From Methanobacteriaceae archaeon (GTDB taxonomy: Archaea; Methanobacteriota; Methanobacteria; Methanobacteriales; Methanobacteriaceae), in assembly GCA_017883605.1 (NCBI GenBank), contig JADGNH010000024.1, forward strand, positions 1-19,098: DNA of 19,098 nucleotides, written 5' to 3'. Below, one piece after another: positions 6,889 to 15,650 of the stretch; position 1 is the stretch's first letter; every line of letters starts with the position of its first letter. The position numbers and the translations under genes were made by a program. The notes under the pieces were generated by a model. That model searched no databases. It saw nothing but the letters and a program-made list of their open reading frames with translations, and was not told the DNA's origin.

Positions 6889-7905
6889 TCAAAGTTTCCC
6901 TGAAAGCTTCTCTATCACTCCGGAGCCAAAATATGGCAGCAGCGCTATACCCAGAAAAGTAGTCATCCAGAAGGATATCAGTCTCTCTACAATGGTGGCC
7001 GCGGCACTTACAGAAGGAGGTACACCTGCCAGGGAGAAGAATACAATCATCATCCCGTCCACAGCCCCCATTCCGCCAGGAAGTAAGGGAATCAAGCCAA
7101 TCAAAGTGGCAATAACGAAGACTGCAGCTATTACCCCCAGAGAGACGTCAGCATTGAAAGCTGCAAAAACCAGGTAAACCCTTAATATCTCCACAAACCA
7201 GATGAGGAAGGACAGGGGAATGCCGTATAAAAGGACCTTACGATTTTTTAACAAAGTTCTAATGCTACTTTGGAAGCCGTTCACGGCACTTAGGGCTCTC
7301 CTCTCAATTTTACTGTGTTGTTTTTTTGAAAACCTTTTTAATATCTTCAAAAGCCACCGGGTGACTCTTTCACCCATTTTCGGGTTTATAGACATGTAAA
7401 GGGCCAGAAAAAACACTATTACCAGTACCACCAGGGAGATGACAAGGGCACTTATAACCAGAAAGGATAGTTTCAGGTACAAAACAGCGAAAATTATGGT
7501 TATAACCGCGAGAACAACAAATGGAAGTGTATCCAAACCCCTATCAGCTATTACCGTTGCAAAAGATTTTTCCAGTGGACAGCTTGCATATTTGCTAAGT
7601 ATGTAGGCCCTTATGGGCTCTCCCCCTCCCCGAGCGCTGGGTGTAATGTTGTTTATGGCCAGGCCCACCAGAAGTATGGGGAGAAGATGCAGCCTTTTCA
7701 CAGATATATCCACAGAATGAGTAGTTATAGACCATCTCTCTGTCAAAAGACCGTACACTAAAAATTGCAAGACAAACGCCAGGGCCACGTACCATGGATC
7801 CGCCATTTCTATGGAACCTAAAATTTTGGCGGGACCAATAACTAGAATCATCACCACCAGAATTCCTATCCCCACCAAAAGCAGGGCCCAGGTCTTATAC
7901 TTCAT
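6889..7905 (-). CDS. Flippase-like (UPF0104 / LPG synthase TM-region family) membrane protein
   Basis: A multi-pass membrane protein of about 338 residues with roughly eight hydrophobic segments. Family marks are INNITPSARGGGEPIRAYIL (about residues 85-104), ADRGLDTLPF after it, and near the C-terminus LIGLIPLLPGGMGAVDG followed by VERLISFW. These are the conserved blocks of the UPF0104/TIGR00374 family, related to the membrane half of bacterial lysylphosphatidylglycerol synthase and to AglD-type proteins. Members are thought to help move or modify lipid-linked sugars or polar lipids, but the substrate here is unknown. I chose the ATG at 7905 because AGGTGG lies 4 bases before it. An in-frame TTG one codon upstream (7908) has almost no spacing. 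The gene stands alone on the minus strand. Confidence 0.87.
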   Translation of the reverse strand: MKYKTWALLLVGIGILVVMILVIGPAKILGSIEMADPWYVALAFVLQFLVYGLLTERWSITTHSVDISVKRLHLLPILLVGLAINNITPSARGGGEPIRAYILSKYASCPLEKSFATVIADRGLDTLPFVVLAVITIIFAVLYLKLSFLVISALVISLVVLVIVFFLALYMSINPKMGERVTRWLLKILKRFSKKQHSKIERRALSAVNGFQSSIRTLLKNRKVLLYGIPLSFLIWFVEILRVYLVFAAFNADVSLGVIAAVFVIATLIGLIPLLPGGMGAVDGMMIVFFSLAGVPPSVSAAATIVERLISFWMTTFLGIALLPYFGSGVIEKLSGKL

Positions 7906-8027
7906 CAAACCACCTGATATAAGCTAATATTCATTTAATACCATTAAATATGCTTAATGATCCTTAAATATCACCTAAAGGTCTTTATCATAGTATAACG
8001 GTTAAAATTAAATTATTATTAACTATA

Positions 8028-8519
8028 TTAAAAATATAACACTTGATAGTTTAAATCAACTGGTTCCAATAGAACCACGCTTTTACTGCCCGACAAATAT
8101 CCGCAGGTTTCGCCAGGATTTATAATCAGAGCCCCATCACCAGTTATCTCCTGTCTATGGGTGTGGCCCCTTATTACTACATCATAGGTTCCGCTTTTAA
8201 CCAGGGCATCTACTAAAATCTGGTTTGAGCCGTGTATCACTGCTATCTGTCTTCCCCCAATGGAAAGTTCTTTAAAGTCCTCCAAATAGCACAAATCATG
8301 GTAGGCCAATCTGAGACCATCTCTTTCTCCATCGTTATTCCCAAATATTGCAATGAATGAAGAGTCCAAATTTTGGAATTCCTGAGCTGTAAAAGGAGAT
8401 ATCAGGTCACCAGCATGTATAACCACATCCACCCCTTCCTCATTAAATATTTTAACAGCCTTTCTTATGGCCTCCAGATTATCGTGGCTATCAGCCATTA
8501 TTCCGATCATAACCATCAT
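8028..8519 (-). CDS. MJ0936/YfcE-type metallophosphoesterase
   Basis: A 163-residue calcineurin-like phosphoesterase. All expected metal ligands are present: ADSHDN (Asp10, His12), HAGDL (Asp38), GNND (Asn61), VIHG (His96) and GHTH (His119, His121). The short single-domain form fits the MJ0936/YfcE group, cytoplasmic Mn/Ni-dependent phosphodiesterases with broad activity in vitro and unclear natural substrates. Three Met codons sit at the N-terminus (8519, 8516 and 8510). The one at 8510 gives MIGIMADSHDN, the usual family beginning, with GATGAT 4 bases before it, so the true start may be 9 bases inside the listed one. The gene is alone on the minus strand, downstream of the wall peptidase. 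Confidence 0.9.
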   Translation of the reverse strand: MMVMIGIMADSHDNLEAIRKAVKIFNEEGVDVVIHAGDLISPFTAQEFQNLDSSFIAIFGNNDGERDGLRLAYHDLCYLEDFKELSIGGRQIAVIHGSNQILVDALVKSGTYDVVIRGHTHRQEITGDGALIINPGETCGYLSGSKSVVLLEPVDLNYQVLYF

Positions 8520-8804
8520 CCCTATGCCTTATAAGATTTCTCCCTGTGTCTCTTAAGATAGATCTGTAAATCAACCTAAATAAATCTAATTAAAAATGTT
8601 GAAAATCTGAATCTTCTAGGGAGATTGTGGGTTTAAAAGAAATATAAAAGACCATTAATCGCATATTGTTTATTTTAGTTTATTAGAACCCGATTAACTT
8701 ATTATTAACTGTGAACCAGCTATAATATGTTATTATAATTTAGAAAAGCTATCATCTGATTAAAGGATGTTTCAATACTTCCTGTGGACAGTCCAAACTT
8801 TTTT

Positions 8805-10997
8805 TCAGGTGTAAATAAAGGGCATAACTGGCTCTGAAGATCTTCCAGTGTTGATTATCCACTGCATTCTCTGTTCCAACTCTGAAAACGATAAGTATTT
8901 GAACTCGTAACCTATTGCTGCTGAGGGATCAGCGATTCTGACTTTACTCTCTGCCATATTTATCCCAGTTAAAACCACGTAGTGTCCAGAGGTATTTGGG
9001 TTCCAGAATGATTGGATATGCAGTATAACCGGGCAGTTTTTGGATATGCATGTATTTAGAAGTCCAAGCCACCCTATGGAGGTAAAGGTTTCATCAAATA
9101 ACAAGAATTTGGTCCCATAATTTGTATTAACACTTGAAACAGCGTTAATTAAACCATTATGACTAGTTCCATATTCTGAAGATGTCCAGGCCACCTGCTC
9201 TAACCATGCTTCGCTAACATCCAAGCCAAAATTGGATAACGCCATTTTAAGAGCTGATGGTCCACATGAATAGTCGTTAGGTTGCTGATAATATTTCAAT
9301 CCATTTAAATAAACCCAGTTTAGATTTGTAATGAATAACCACGGTTTCATTACTGCATATTCCGCTATTTTTCCCGTATTATGGTTGTAGTCTATTAACA
9401 TGACGTACATATAAACCAGGTTCTGGTAGCCCAGATAGTATCCCAAACTGGTGTTGTAAGCATATTCCGGGGCGACCCCGGTTCTGTCCATGAAGGACTT
9501 CACATCACCCGCAATCTTCAGATACTCTGCAGTGTAAATATTCCCATTCTGAATAGTATCCCTAGGAACAGGAGCCACACCAAAACTGGTGCAATCAACT
9601 GTTGCGTCTGTATTGTTGCTTATAAATAACACACTGGTAGTCAAAAGCTCTAAAAACGAAGACATACTCACATTGAAGCTGCCGATGATCACATAATCCG
9701 GGAGATTATGTTTAGTCTCCACATAACTTTTTACCCAGCTGGCTGCAACCCCCACCTGATCGGTGGTAAAAGTCACTGCATTCAAATCAGAAACAAATCT
9801 CCAGGGCTTCAGGGCGCTATATGCGGGTAAAACACCATTAGCACCGTAAGAATCCAGAACCTTAGCATAAGTATAAACCATATTCTGATAACCAAAATAC
9901 AAACCCAAACTAGTATTATAAGCATACTCCGGCGCAACACCTGTCCTATCCATAAAAGACTTCACATCACCCGCAATCTTCAAATACTCCGCCCTAGCCA
10001 GATCCCCACTCCGAACAGAATCCCTGGGAACAGGAGCCACACCAAAAGACACATAATCCACCATCGTACCAGTACCATTATTAATCTGCAACACACCAGT
10101 AGCCAAAAGCTCCAGAAAAGAAGACATACCCACATTAAAACTACCAATAACCACAAAATCAGGAAGCCTGTGGTTGGTTTCAACATAACCTTTCACCCAA
10201 CTAGCCGCACCGGTCACCTCATCAACAGTGAAACTCACCGGAGGATTAACAACCAAACTCCACGGTTTTAAACTAACATAAGCGGGTAACACCCCTTTAG
10301 TGCCGTAGGAATCCAGAACTTTGGCATAAGTGTAAACCATGTTCTGGTAACCAAAATACAAACCCAAACTGGCATTATAAGCATACTCCGGCGCAACACC
10401 AGTTCTGTCCATAAAAGACTTCACATCACCCGCAATCTTCAAATACTCCGCCTTAACCATATCCCCACTTCGAATAGAATCCCTAGGAACAGGAGCCGGG
10501 TTAAAAACCAAATAATCAATGGACAAGCTTGTTCCGTTATTAATTTGTAACACGTTACTGGTTAAAAGCTTTAAAAATGAGGGCATATCCACATATATTC
10601 CATCAATAATCACATAATCTGGGAGAGTATGATTCACATCCACATAACCTTTCACCCAACTAGCCGCACTAATTACCTCATCACTGGTGAAACTCACCTT
10701 GGTGGTTCCAGCTGCAGCATTAATATTAATTTCATTGATGCTTCCATTCGTGGTTGTAGTTGGTGAATTTTCAGTATTAACCGCATTAGCAAAAATAGAA
10801 CTGGTTTCAGTGATTGTTGATTGCTGATCTGAACCTTGATTATTCCCACTATCTGAACTTTGATTATTCTCGTTATCTGATAAATCTTGGACTGATAAAT
10901 CTTGACCAGAACTCTGATTCAAGATGTCTGTCTGGTTATCTGCTGCAGATACTTCGCTGAAGTTTAAAAAGAGTGCTAAAACAAATATTAATAACAC
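8805..10997 (-). CDS. Secreted pseudomurein-binding-repeat protein with C39-like cysteine peptidase domain
   Basis: A 730-residue exported protein. A hydrophobic signal (residues 1-19, ending VSA-AD) is followed by a Ser/Asn/Gln/Thr-rich linker (20-100). Three repeats of about 146 residues come next (101-246, 254-399, 408-553). Each combines a pseudomurein-binding-type half (AASWVKGY...LPDYVII...FLxLL) with a second half (AEYLKIAGDVKSFMDRTGVAPEYAY...LxxY). The C-terminal domain (about 560-730) is C39-like: NDYSCGPSALKMAL (Cys578), SGHYVVLTG (His672) and IADPSAA (Asp690) form a plausible Cys-His-Asp triad. It probably cuts peptide cross-links in the wall, as an autolysin or remodelling enzyme; the substrate is inferred. 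The GTG at 10997 yields a signal without basic residues. In frame just upstream the sequence encodes KIKRKILFS, a proper n-region, but no ATG, GTG or TTG precedes it. A rare start such as ATT at 11021 is possible. Confidence 0.85.
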   Translation of the reverse strand: MLLIFVLALFLNFSEVSAADNQTDILNQSSGQDLSVQDLSDNENNQSSDSGNNQGSDQQSTITETSSIFANAVNTENSPTTTTNGSINEININAAAGTTKVSFTSDEVISAASWVKGYVDVNHTLPDYVIIDGIYVDMPSFLKLLTSNVLQINNGTSLSIDYLVFNPAPVPRDSIRSGDMVKAEYLKIAGDVKSFMDRTGVAPEYAYNASLGLYFGYQNMVYTYAKVLDSYGTKGVLPAYVSLKPWSLVVNPPVSFTVDEVTGAASWVKGYVETNHRLPDFVVIGSFNVGMSSFLELLATGVLQINNGTGTMVDYVSFGVAPVPRDSVRSGDLARAEYLKIAGDVKSFMDRTGVAPEYAYNTSLGLYFGYQNMVYTYAKVLDSYGANGVLPAYSALKPWRFVSDLNAVTFTTDQVGVAASWVKSYVETKHNLPDYVIIGSFNVSMSSFLELLTTSVLFISNNTDATVDCTSFGVAPVPRDTIQNGNIYTAEYLKIAGDVKSFMDRTGVAPEYAYNTSLGYYLGYQNLVYMYVMLIDYNHNTGKIAEYAVMKPWLFITNLNWVYLNGLKYYQQPNDYSCGPSALKMALSNFGLDVSEAWLEQVAWTSSEYGTSHNGLINAVSSVNTNYGTKFLLFDETFTSIGWLGLLNTCISKNCPVILHIQSFWNPNTSGHYVVLTGINMAESKVRIADPSAAIGYEFKYLSFSELEQRMQWIINTGRSSEPVMPFIYT
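9339..10697 (-). repeat. Three coding repeats of about 440-460 bp in the wall peptidase gene
   Basis: Repeats span about 10697-10260, 10238-9801 and 9776-9339. Parts of them are nearly identical in DNA, notably the stretch encoding IAGDVKSFMDRTGVAPEYAY and the following LGxYxGYQN. The starts of the units and the last copy have diverged more. The pattern suggests duplication followed by partial homogenisation. Confidence 0.85.
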
Positions 10998-11836
10998 TGA
11001 AAATAAGATTTTCCGTTTAATTTTACCCCGTCCATAATTTCTATTTATTTTTTTCAGGATTTTTAGATTTTAAGACTTTTTCTAGGACAATTTAATAATC
11101 AAATGAACATCATATATAAAGCTTTTGATTTTATTCTGAAAAAAAGACACTTATAACACTCTTTTTTCGATTTAAAGCATTTTAAAAGGTAATTCTAACT
11201 TTCAGTCAGGGAAAACCATGCCTTTAAGTTTTATTATTTTTATTATAAATCCTAAGATCCCATTTCCCAAAATATGTCCTTATGATGGCTCTCAAAAGAA
11301 GATTTTAAAAATGAACCATATTTTACAGCGCTTTCTATTCATTTTTTGAAACAATTATCAATAATGAATATCTATTTTGAAATGGAATATCTACTCATCA
11401 GCATATGCCCTCCTAAATTTGGACATTAGGGAATTCAATAGTTTATTGATCAAATTCATTCTAGAACCTCATTTGAACCAATAGTTTTAAAACCCATTGA
11501 TTCGATTACTATCTTAATTAAATCAGAATATCATTATTCATTTTTAAATCCATATTTTATTGTTAAATTCATCTAAAGGGTATTAAAATGCTTTATAATG
11601 GTTAATAATGTTCTATTTAGAACTATCTTGATAGAAATATCCATTCTAGAACCTATCTATTGAACATCCATTTTAGAATCCATCTGATTCAATATTCACT
11701 TTAGAACCCACCTAATTGAATAATTAAGAACCATTAAGTAATTTTATTTTCTTTTCATGAATTCTTACCGTTATAATTTAATACAAGTCCCTACATAATA
11801 TGAACTATAGAAAATAGATAATAGGAGGTCAAAAAA
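10998..11836. other. 839-bp gene-free AT-rich gap
   Basis: The longest spacer in the window lies between the divergent wall peptidase and slipin genes. No ORF with coding character is visible. The right half holds a degenerate repeat (listed separately). The right end contains a plausible slipin promoter region with TTATAATTTAAT near 11774-11785 and the AGGAGGT ribosome-binding site at 11823-11829. I do not see a recognisable RNA fold, but an untranslated RNA cannot be excluded. Confidence 0.55.
11452..11732 (+). repeat. Degenerate 27-29 bp repeat (ATTCATTYTAGAACC-like)
   Basis: The core TAGAACC and variants recur at about 11462, 11618, 11647, 11674 and 11702, with a weaker TAAGAACC at about 11725. 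Each is usually preceded by ATWTCCATT- or ATTCAYT-like bases and followed by an ATCTATTGAA- or CTAATTGAAT-like block. The last units are spaced 29, 27 and 28 bp. The units are too diverged, with no constant repeat and unique spacer, to be CRISPR. Confidence 0.6.
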
Positions 11837-12694
11837 ATGGATTGGATAACTATTTTAATAATAGTCGTTATAATACTAGTTATTTTAGGCCTTTCCATCC
11901 GAATAGTCAACCAATACGAAAGAGGGGTTCTATTTCGCCTGGGAAGAGTTGTTGGAGTCAGAGAACCAGGACTTCGTCTGATCATTCCCCTGGTGGATAG
12001 GATGGTTAAACCGTCTCTGAGAATAGTCACCATGCCTATTCCAGCCCAGAAAATCATCACTCAGGATAACGTGACCATTGACGTGGCTGCAGTTGCCTAT
12101 TTCAAAGTGGTAGACGCATATAAAGCCGTGGTGGAAATTGAAAGTTACGACCGGGCAGTAAACCAAATATCCCAGACCACAGTGAGAAGTGTGGTGGGTC
12201 AATTCACTTTAGACGAGGTTCTATCCGAAACGCCCAAGGTAAATACCAGTATCCAGAAAATTATAGACCAACACAGTGAACCCTGGGGTATAAAGGTAAC
12301 CACTGTGGAAATAAAGGATATTAAACTACCAGACAGCATGCAAAGAGCTATTGCCCTGCAAGCTGAGGCTGAAAGGGAGAAAAGAGCTAAAATCATCAGC
12401 GCCGAAGGTGAATACCTGGCCGCCGGAAGGCTGGGAGATGCAGCAGATATTATAACCGAACATCCAGTGGCGCTGCAACTGCGTATCATGCAAGTGCTCA
12501 GTAACATCGCTGCAGAGAAAAATTCAACCATTGTTTTCCCTGCCCAGCTTTTAAACAGTATACGTGATATTAAAGACTTTTTGGGATCAGAGTTAACGGC
12601 AGATTTGGGATCAGATTCAATCCGTGAAAAGAAGGGATCAGAGTCAAGCACTGAAAAGAAGGGATCAGAGTCAAGCACTGAAAAGAAAAAATAA
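11837..12694 (+). CDS. Slipin / stomatin-like SPFH (band 7) membrane protein
   Basis: A 285-residue protein with one N-terminal membrane segment (residues 4-20) and an SPFH domain. Family stretches are NQYERGVLFRLGRVVGVREPGL (25-46), IPLVDRM, QKIITQDNVTIDVAAVAYFKV (71-91), QTTVRSVVGQFTLDEVLSE (113-131), GIKVTTVEIKDI (151-162) and the charged helix AEAEREKRAKIISAEGE (176-192). Slipins assemble on the inner membrane face and organise membrane domains. In many prokaryotes they are paired with an NfeD protein, but none is seen here. AGGAGGT, 7 bases upstream, fixes the ATG. The tail is odd: residues 264-285 are built from a perfectly duplicated 27-bp unit encoding EKKGSESST, giving a charged, flexible C-terminus that is probably dispensable for the fold. 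TrkH follows 82 bp downstream on the same strand. Confidence 0.93.
   Translation: MDWITILIIVVIILVILGLSIRIVNQYERGVLFRLGRVVGVREPGLRLIIPLVDRMVKPSLRIVTMPIPAQKIITQDNVTIDVAAVAYFKVVDAYKAVVEIESYDRAVNQISQTTVRSVVGQFTLDEVLSETPKVNTSIQKIIDQHSEPWGIKVTTVEIKDIKLPDSMQRAIALQAEAEREKRAKIISAEGEYLAAGRLGDAADIITEHPVALQLRIMQVLSNIAAEKNSTIVFPAQLLNSIRDIKDFLGSELTADLGSDSIREKKGSESSTEKKGSESSTEKKK
12626..12679 (+). repeat. Perfect 27-bp tandem duplication in the slipin tail
   Basis: Two identical 27-bp copies (12626-12652, 12653-12679) each encode EKKGSESST. The following GAAAAGAA is the start of a third copy interrupted by the stop. Related GGGATCAGA words just upstream (12587, 12608) suggest older expansion. Confidence 0.92.
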
Positions 12695-12737
12695 AAGACC
12701 CCCCGGCAGATAAGATAGTGGATATCAGAAAGGGTTA

Positions 12738-12750
12738 AGTTTAAAAGTAG
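12738..12750 (+). promoter_or_regulatory. Candidate TATA box for trkH (short or no leader)
   Basis: TTTAAAAG at 12740-12747 lies about 34 bases before the ATG at 12777, and no Shine-Dalgarno is present between them. If it is used, the transcript would start within about 10 bases of the ATG. Confidence 0.35.
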
Positions 12751-12776
12751 TTTAGATTATCTAATATTACGATAAA

Positions 12777-14216
12777 ATGAAAAGCTACATAAGAAAAAGG
12801 GACTTCTTGGTAATATCCAATCCTCTGGGCATTGTAATGCAGGGTATAGGGGTGGTGACCCTCATACCCATCCTAATCGCCCTTATTTACGGTGAACATG
12901 ACTTAATAGGATTTCTTACCTTCGGTACCTTCTCCATTGCAACTGGATATTTTTTAAGGAGATTATCATCCAGCGATAAAAACTTAAAACTTAAACACGG
13001 GATGATAATCGCTGCCCTGGCCTGGTTATGGGCTGCTTTTATTGGCAGCCTTTGTCTGATGTACTCCACAAACATAGACTTTTTAAATGCTTATTTTGAA
13101 AGCATGTCAGCCTGGAGTGGAAGCGGTCTCAGCATATTTACTAACGTGGAGATCCTCCCTAAATCTGTACTATTTTTGAGAAGCATAGAACAGTGGGTCG
13201 GCGGTTTGGGAGTAGTAATAGTAGTTATAGGAATTTTAATAAGGCCCGGAACTGCTGCTGCAAGATTATACAAATCTGAGGCGAGAGAAGAGAAGATAAA
13301 GCCCAGTATAACCGGGACAGTGAAAACTATCTGGTGGATATATCTTTTCTACACCTTCCTGGGCATAGTGCTCTACGTACTGGCTGGTATGTCCCTTTTT
13401 GATGCCATAAACAATACATTTACCAACCTTTCCACCGGTGGGATGTCCATCAAAAATAATAACATCGGGGCATACAACAGCACCGCCATCACCCTTATCA
13501 CCATTATTTTGATGATCATTGGAGGCACCAGCTTCCTGGTTCACTACCGGGCATTGAAAGGCAGGGTACTGGATGTGCTACGTGATATCCAGTTCCAGGC
13601 CATGATAATTATCGTCAGCATATTTTCCATACTTTTAATTGTATATGCTAAATTTACAACCATAGATTCTGTTTTTTTTGTTGTGTCCGCTCTTAGCTGC
13701 ACCGGATCAAACATCCAACCCATCAGCGTCATGGCCAACTGGTCTGACTATGCCAAAGTGATTCTGGCGGTGTCCATGATCATTGGTATGGCAGCTGGTT
13801 CTACAACCGGAGCTTTAAAGCTTATAAGGGTTGTTACAGTGGTAAAAGGAATTTACTGGGAGATTTTAAAGATCATATCCCCCATAGGTTCGGTTATTCC
13901 CCGTAAAATATCTGGAAAACCTGTTGGTGATGTGGAAATTAGAGAAGCAGGAAGTTATACCTTTCTCTATTTGATATTTATTTTTATTAGCTGGCTGGTG
14001 CTTATGCAACATGGATACGGGGGAATTAACTCCATTTTTGAAGTTACATCCGCCCAGGGAAATGTGGGGCTTTCCACAGGGATAGTTTCCCCTACCATGC
14101 CCCCCGTAGCTGAAATATTCCTTATATTTAACATGTGGATTGGTAGAATTGAAATCATACCTGCGCTGGTTTTATTTAAAGTTGGCTGGGACCTCTTGAA
14201 AAGAATTAAAGATTGA
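12777..14216 (+). CDS. trkH: TrkH-family potassium uptake membrane protein
   Basis: A 479-residue multi-pass protein of the Trk/Ktr/HKT superfamily, the K+-translocating subunit in the cytoplasmic membrane. Its four pore loops are recognisable by their glycine-bearing filters: SMSAWSGSGLS (109-119), TNLSTGGMS (216-224), ALSCTGSN (305-312) and TSAQGNVGLS (424-433). Other family marks are EQWVGGLGVVIVVIG (138-152), IIGGTSFLVHY (247-257) and IIGMAAGSTTGALKLIR (335-351), which holds the conserved basic residue late in the protein. TrkH normally works with a soluble NAD-binding TrkA ring. No free TrkA gene is in the window, although the channel at 3183-5165 carries a related RCK domain. There is no Shine-Dalgarno before the ATG, so the message may be leaderless. 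Co-transcription with slipin is possible across the 82-bp gap, but a TATA-like box lies in it. Confidence 0.93.
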   Translation: MKSYIRKRDFLVISNPLGIVMQGIGVVTLIPILIALIYGEHDLIGFLTFGTFSIATGYFLRRLSSSDKNLKLKHGMIIAALAWLWAAFIGSLCLMYSTNIDFLNAYFESMSAWSGSGLSIFTNVEILPKSVLFLRSIEQWVGGLGVVIVVIGILIRPGTAAARLYKSEAREEKIKPSITGTVKTIWWIYLFYTFLGIVLYVLAGMSLFDAINNTFTNLSTGGMSIKNNNIGAYNSTAITLITIILMIIGGTSFLVHYRALKGRVLDVLRDIQFQAMIIIVSIFSILLIVYAKFTTIDSVFFVVSALSCTGSNIQPISVMANWSDYAKVILAVSMIIGMAAGSTTGALKLIRVVTVVKGIYWEILKIISPIGSVIPRKISGKPVGDVEIREAGSYTFLYLIFIFISWLVLMQHGYGGINSIFEVTSAQGNVGLSTGIVSPTMPPVAEIFLIFNMWIGRIEIIPALVLFKVGWDLLKRIKD

Positions 14217-14538
14217 GTCGTTGGACAAATTTTAAACGAACAAATAAATAAGTTAACTTTAAACGAATAAATAATAAGTTTAACAAATGTATAATAAAAA
14301 ATACGTTAAATAATGAAGTTTAATCAAAATAAAAAAGTATCCTGAATTCAAAAATACAAAATAATAGGAATATCCCAAAAAAATAAAATAAAAGATCTAA
14401 ATGAATAAAATAAAAATTTATCCTTCCAAAATAAAATTTATCCCAAAATATTCCCATTAAAGTCTAAAATTTACTTTTAAATCTCTTGCAAATCTTATAA
14501 TCTCTTGCAAAATCTTATAATTCAAATTTTTTTTGCTT
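14217..14538. other. AT-rich convergent spacer with a 20-bp tandem duplication
   Basis: This 322-bp gap lies between convergent trkH and the MBL-fold gene. AATCTCTTGCAAATCTTAT (14480-14498) is repeated immediately as AATCTCTTGCAAAATCTTAT (14499-14518), and related AAACGAATAAATAA words occur at 14230-14280. No gene is visible. T-runs at 14527-14540 face trkH and could end its transcript. Confidence 0.6.
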
Positions 14539-15156
14539 TTAAAATCCTTTTGCAATCTCATAAGCCAGTTTCACATGTCTGGAACCTTCTGCGGTACAGG
14601 GCCCATGGCCAGGGAGGAGGTATTTAACTTGGAGTTCGCTGAGTCTCTGGAGGGATTTCCTGAGATCATCCATGTTTCCACCGATGTCCACCCTTCCAAA
14701 ACCACCCCCTGCAAATACCGTGTCACCAGATATAAGGGTTTCTCCATTATAAAGGCAGATCCCACCTGAAGTGTGCCCGGGGGTGTGTATCACCTGAAAA
14801 TCATGAATTTTATCGCCTTCCTTGAGGTGCATGTCCACTTTCATCTTGCCCAGGGACTTGCCGAATACAAATGCTGCAGTGGCCATATCATTTCCTTCTT
14901 CCAAAGCCCTTGCATCCTCCTCATGCATAGCCACCTTCAAGTCCAGGTACCTGTTTCCTCCGATATGGTCGTAGTGGTTGTGGGTGTTAACAATGAGAGA
15001 TAGGTCATCAGGATGGTAATCAGCTTTTTTAAGGGAATCCAATATGTAAGGCATGTTATCTCCGGTCCCAGTGTCCACTATAACGTCTTCAAAGACGTAA
15101 ACGTTAGAATCAAAGCCTATTCCATCTACCATTATGATGTCCTTTATCTTCCTCAA
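14539..15156 (-). CDS. Metallo-beta-lactamase-fold hydrolase (glyoxalase II-like)
   Basis: A 205-residue single-domain MBL-fold enzyme with the full set of metal ligands: THNHYDHIGG at 58-67 (His59, His61, Asp63, His64), HTPGHTSG with His128, SGDT with Asp145 and LPGHGP with His184. The arrangement fits the small glyoxalase II-like hydrolases, which often act on thioesters. The true substrate cannot be told from sequence and it lacks a second domain. Initiation is at TTG (15156), supported by AGGGTGA four bases upstream. The next ATG is nine codons inside and has no such site. It ends against the convergent trkH gene and is the first protein gene after the two tRNA genes on the same strand, with about 107 bp between. 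Confidence 0.9.
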   Translation of the reverse strand: MRKIKDIIMVDGIGFDSNVYVFEDVIVDTGTGDNMPYILDSLKKADYHPDDLSLIVNTHNHYDHIGGNRYLDLKVAMHEEDARALEEGNDMATAAFVFGKSLGKMKVDMHLKEGDKIHDFQVIHTPGHTSGGICLYNGETLISGDTVFAGGGFGRVDIGGNMDDLRKSLQRLSELQVKYLLPGHGPCTAEGSRHVKLAYEIAKGF

Positions 15157-15263
15157 TATATCACCCTGAAAATCATGTATAACACCTAAAATTCAACCCA
15201 CTATACCTAAACCTCTTAATATAACCTGAAAATTTTTTAAATCTTGAAATTACAAAAAAGTAG

Positions 15264-15405
<142 letters not shown>

Positions 15406-15508
15406 TAAATAATTAATGTTTTCATTAATCTAAAGACTTTATTATCCCTGATCTAAGACTTTTTGATCTGCAATTTTCTATTTAATCTGAGACTATGAAA
15501 ACATTTAG

Positions 15509-15581
<73 letters not shown>

Positions 15582-15604
15582 TAGTAGTTAAGTTAACATT
15601 TGTT

Positions 15605-15620
15605 GATATTTAAACCTTTA
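15605..15620 (-). promoter_or_regulatory. TATA box and BRE-like element for the tRNA genes
   Basis: On the minus strand TTTAAATA (15614-15607) is preceded by AAAGG, a purine-rich BRE-like stretch, and lies 27 bases before the first base of tRNA-Cys. Spacing and composition fit an archaeal promoter for the tRNA-Cys or tRNA-Cys-Trp transcript. No equally good box precedes tRNA-Trp. Confidence 0.55.
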
Positions 15621-15650
15621 CATCATAAATTTCAACTAAACTAAAAGAAA

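Noticed and set aside
11452..11732. CRISPR or attachment-site array
   Set aside because: The units are too diverged, without constant repeats separated by unique spacers, and there is no integrase or cas gene nearby.
12777..14216. Mobile or defence system around slipin and trkH
   Set aside because: All genes near the repeats are housekeeping or transport families. No transposase, toxin, nuclease or reverse transcriptase is encoded in the window.
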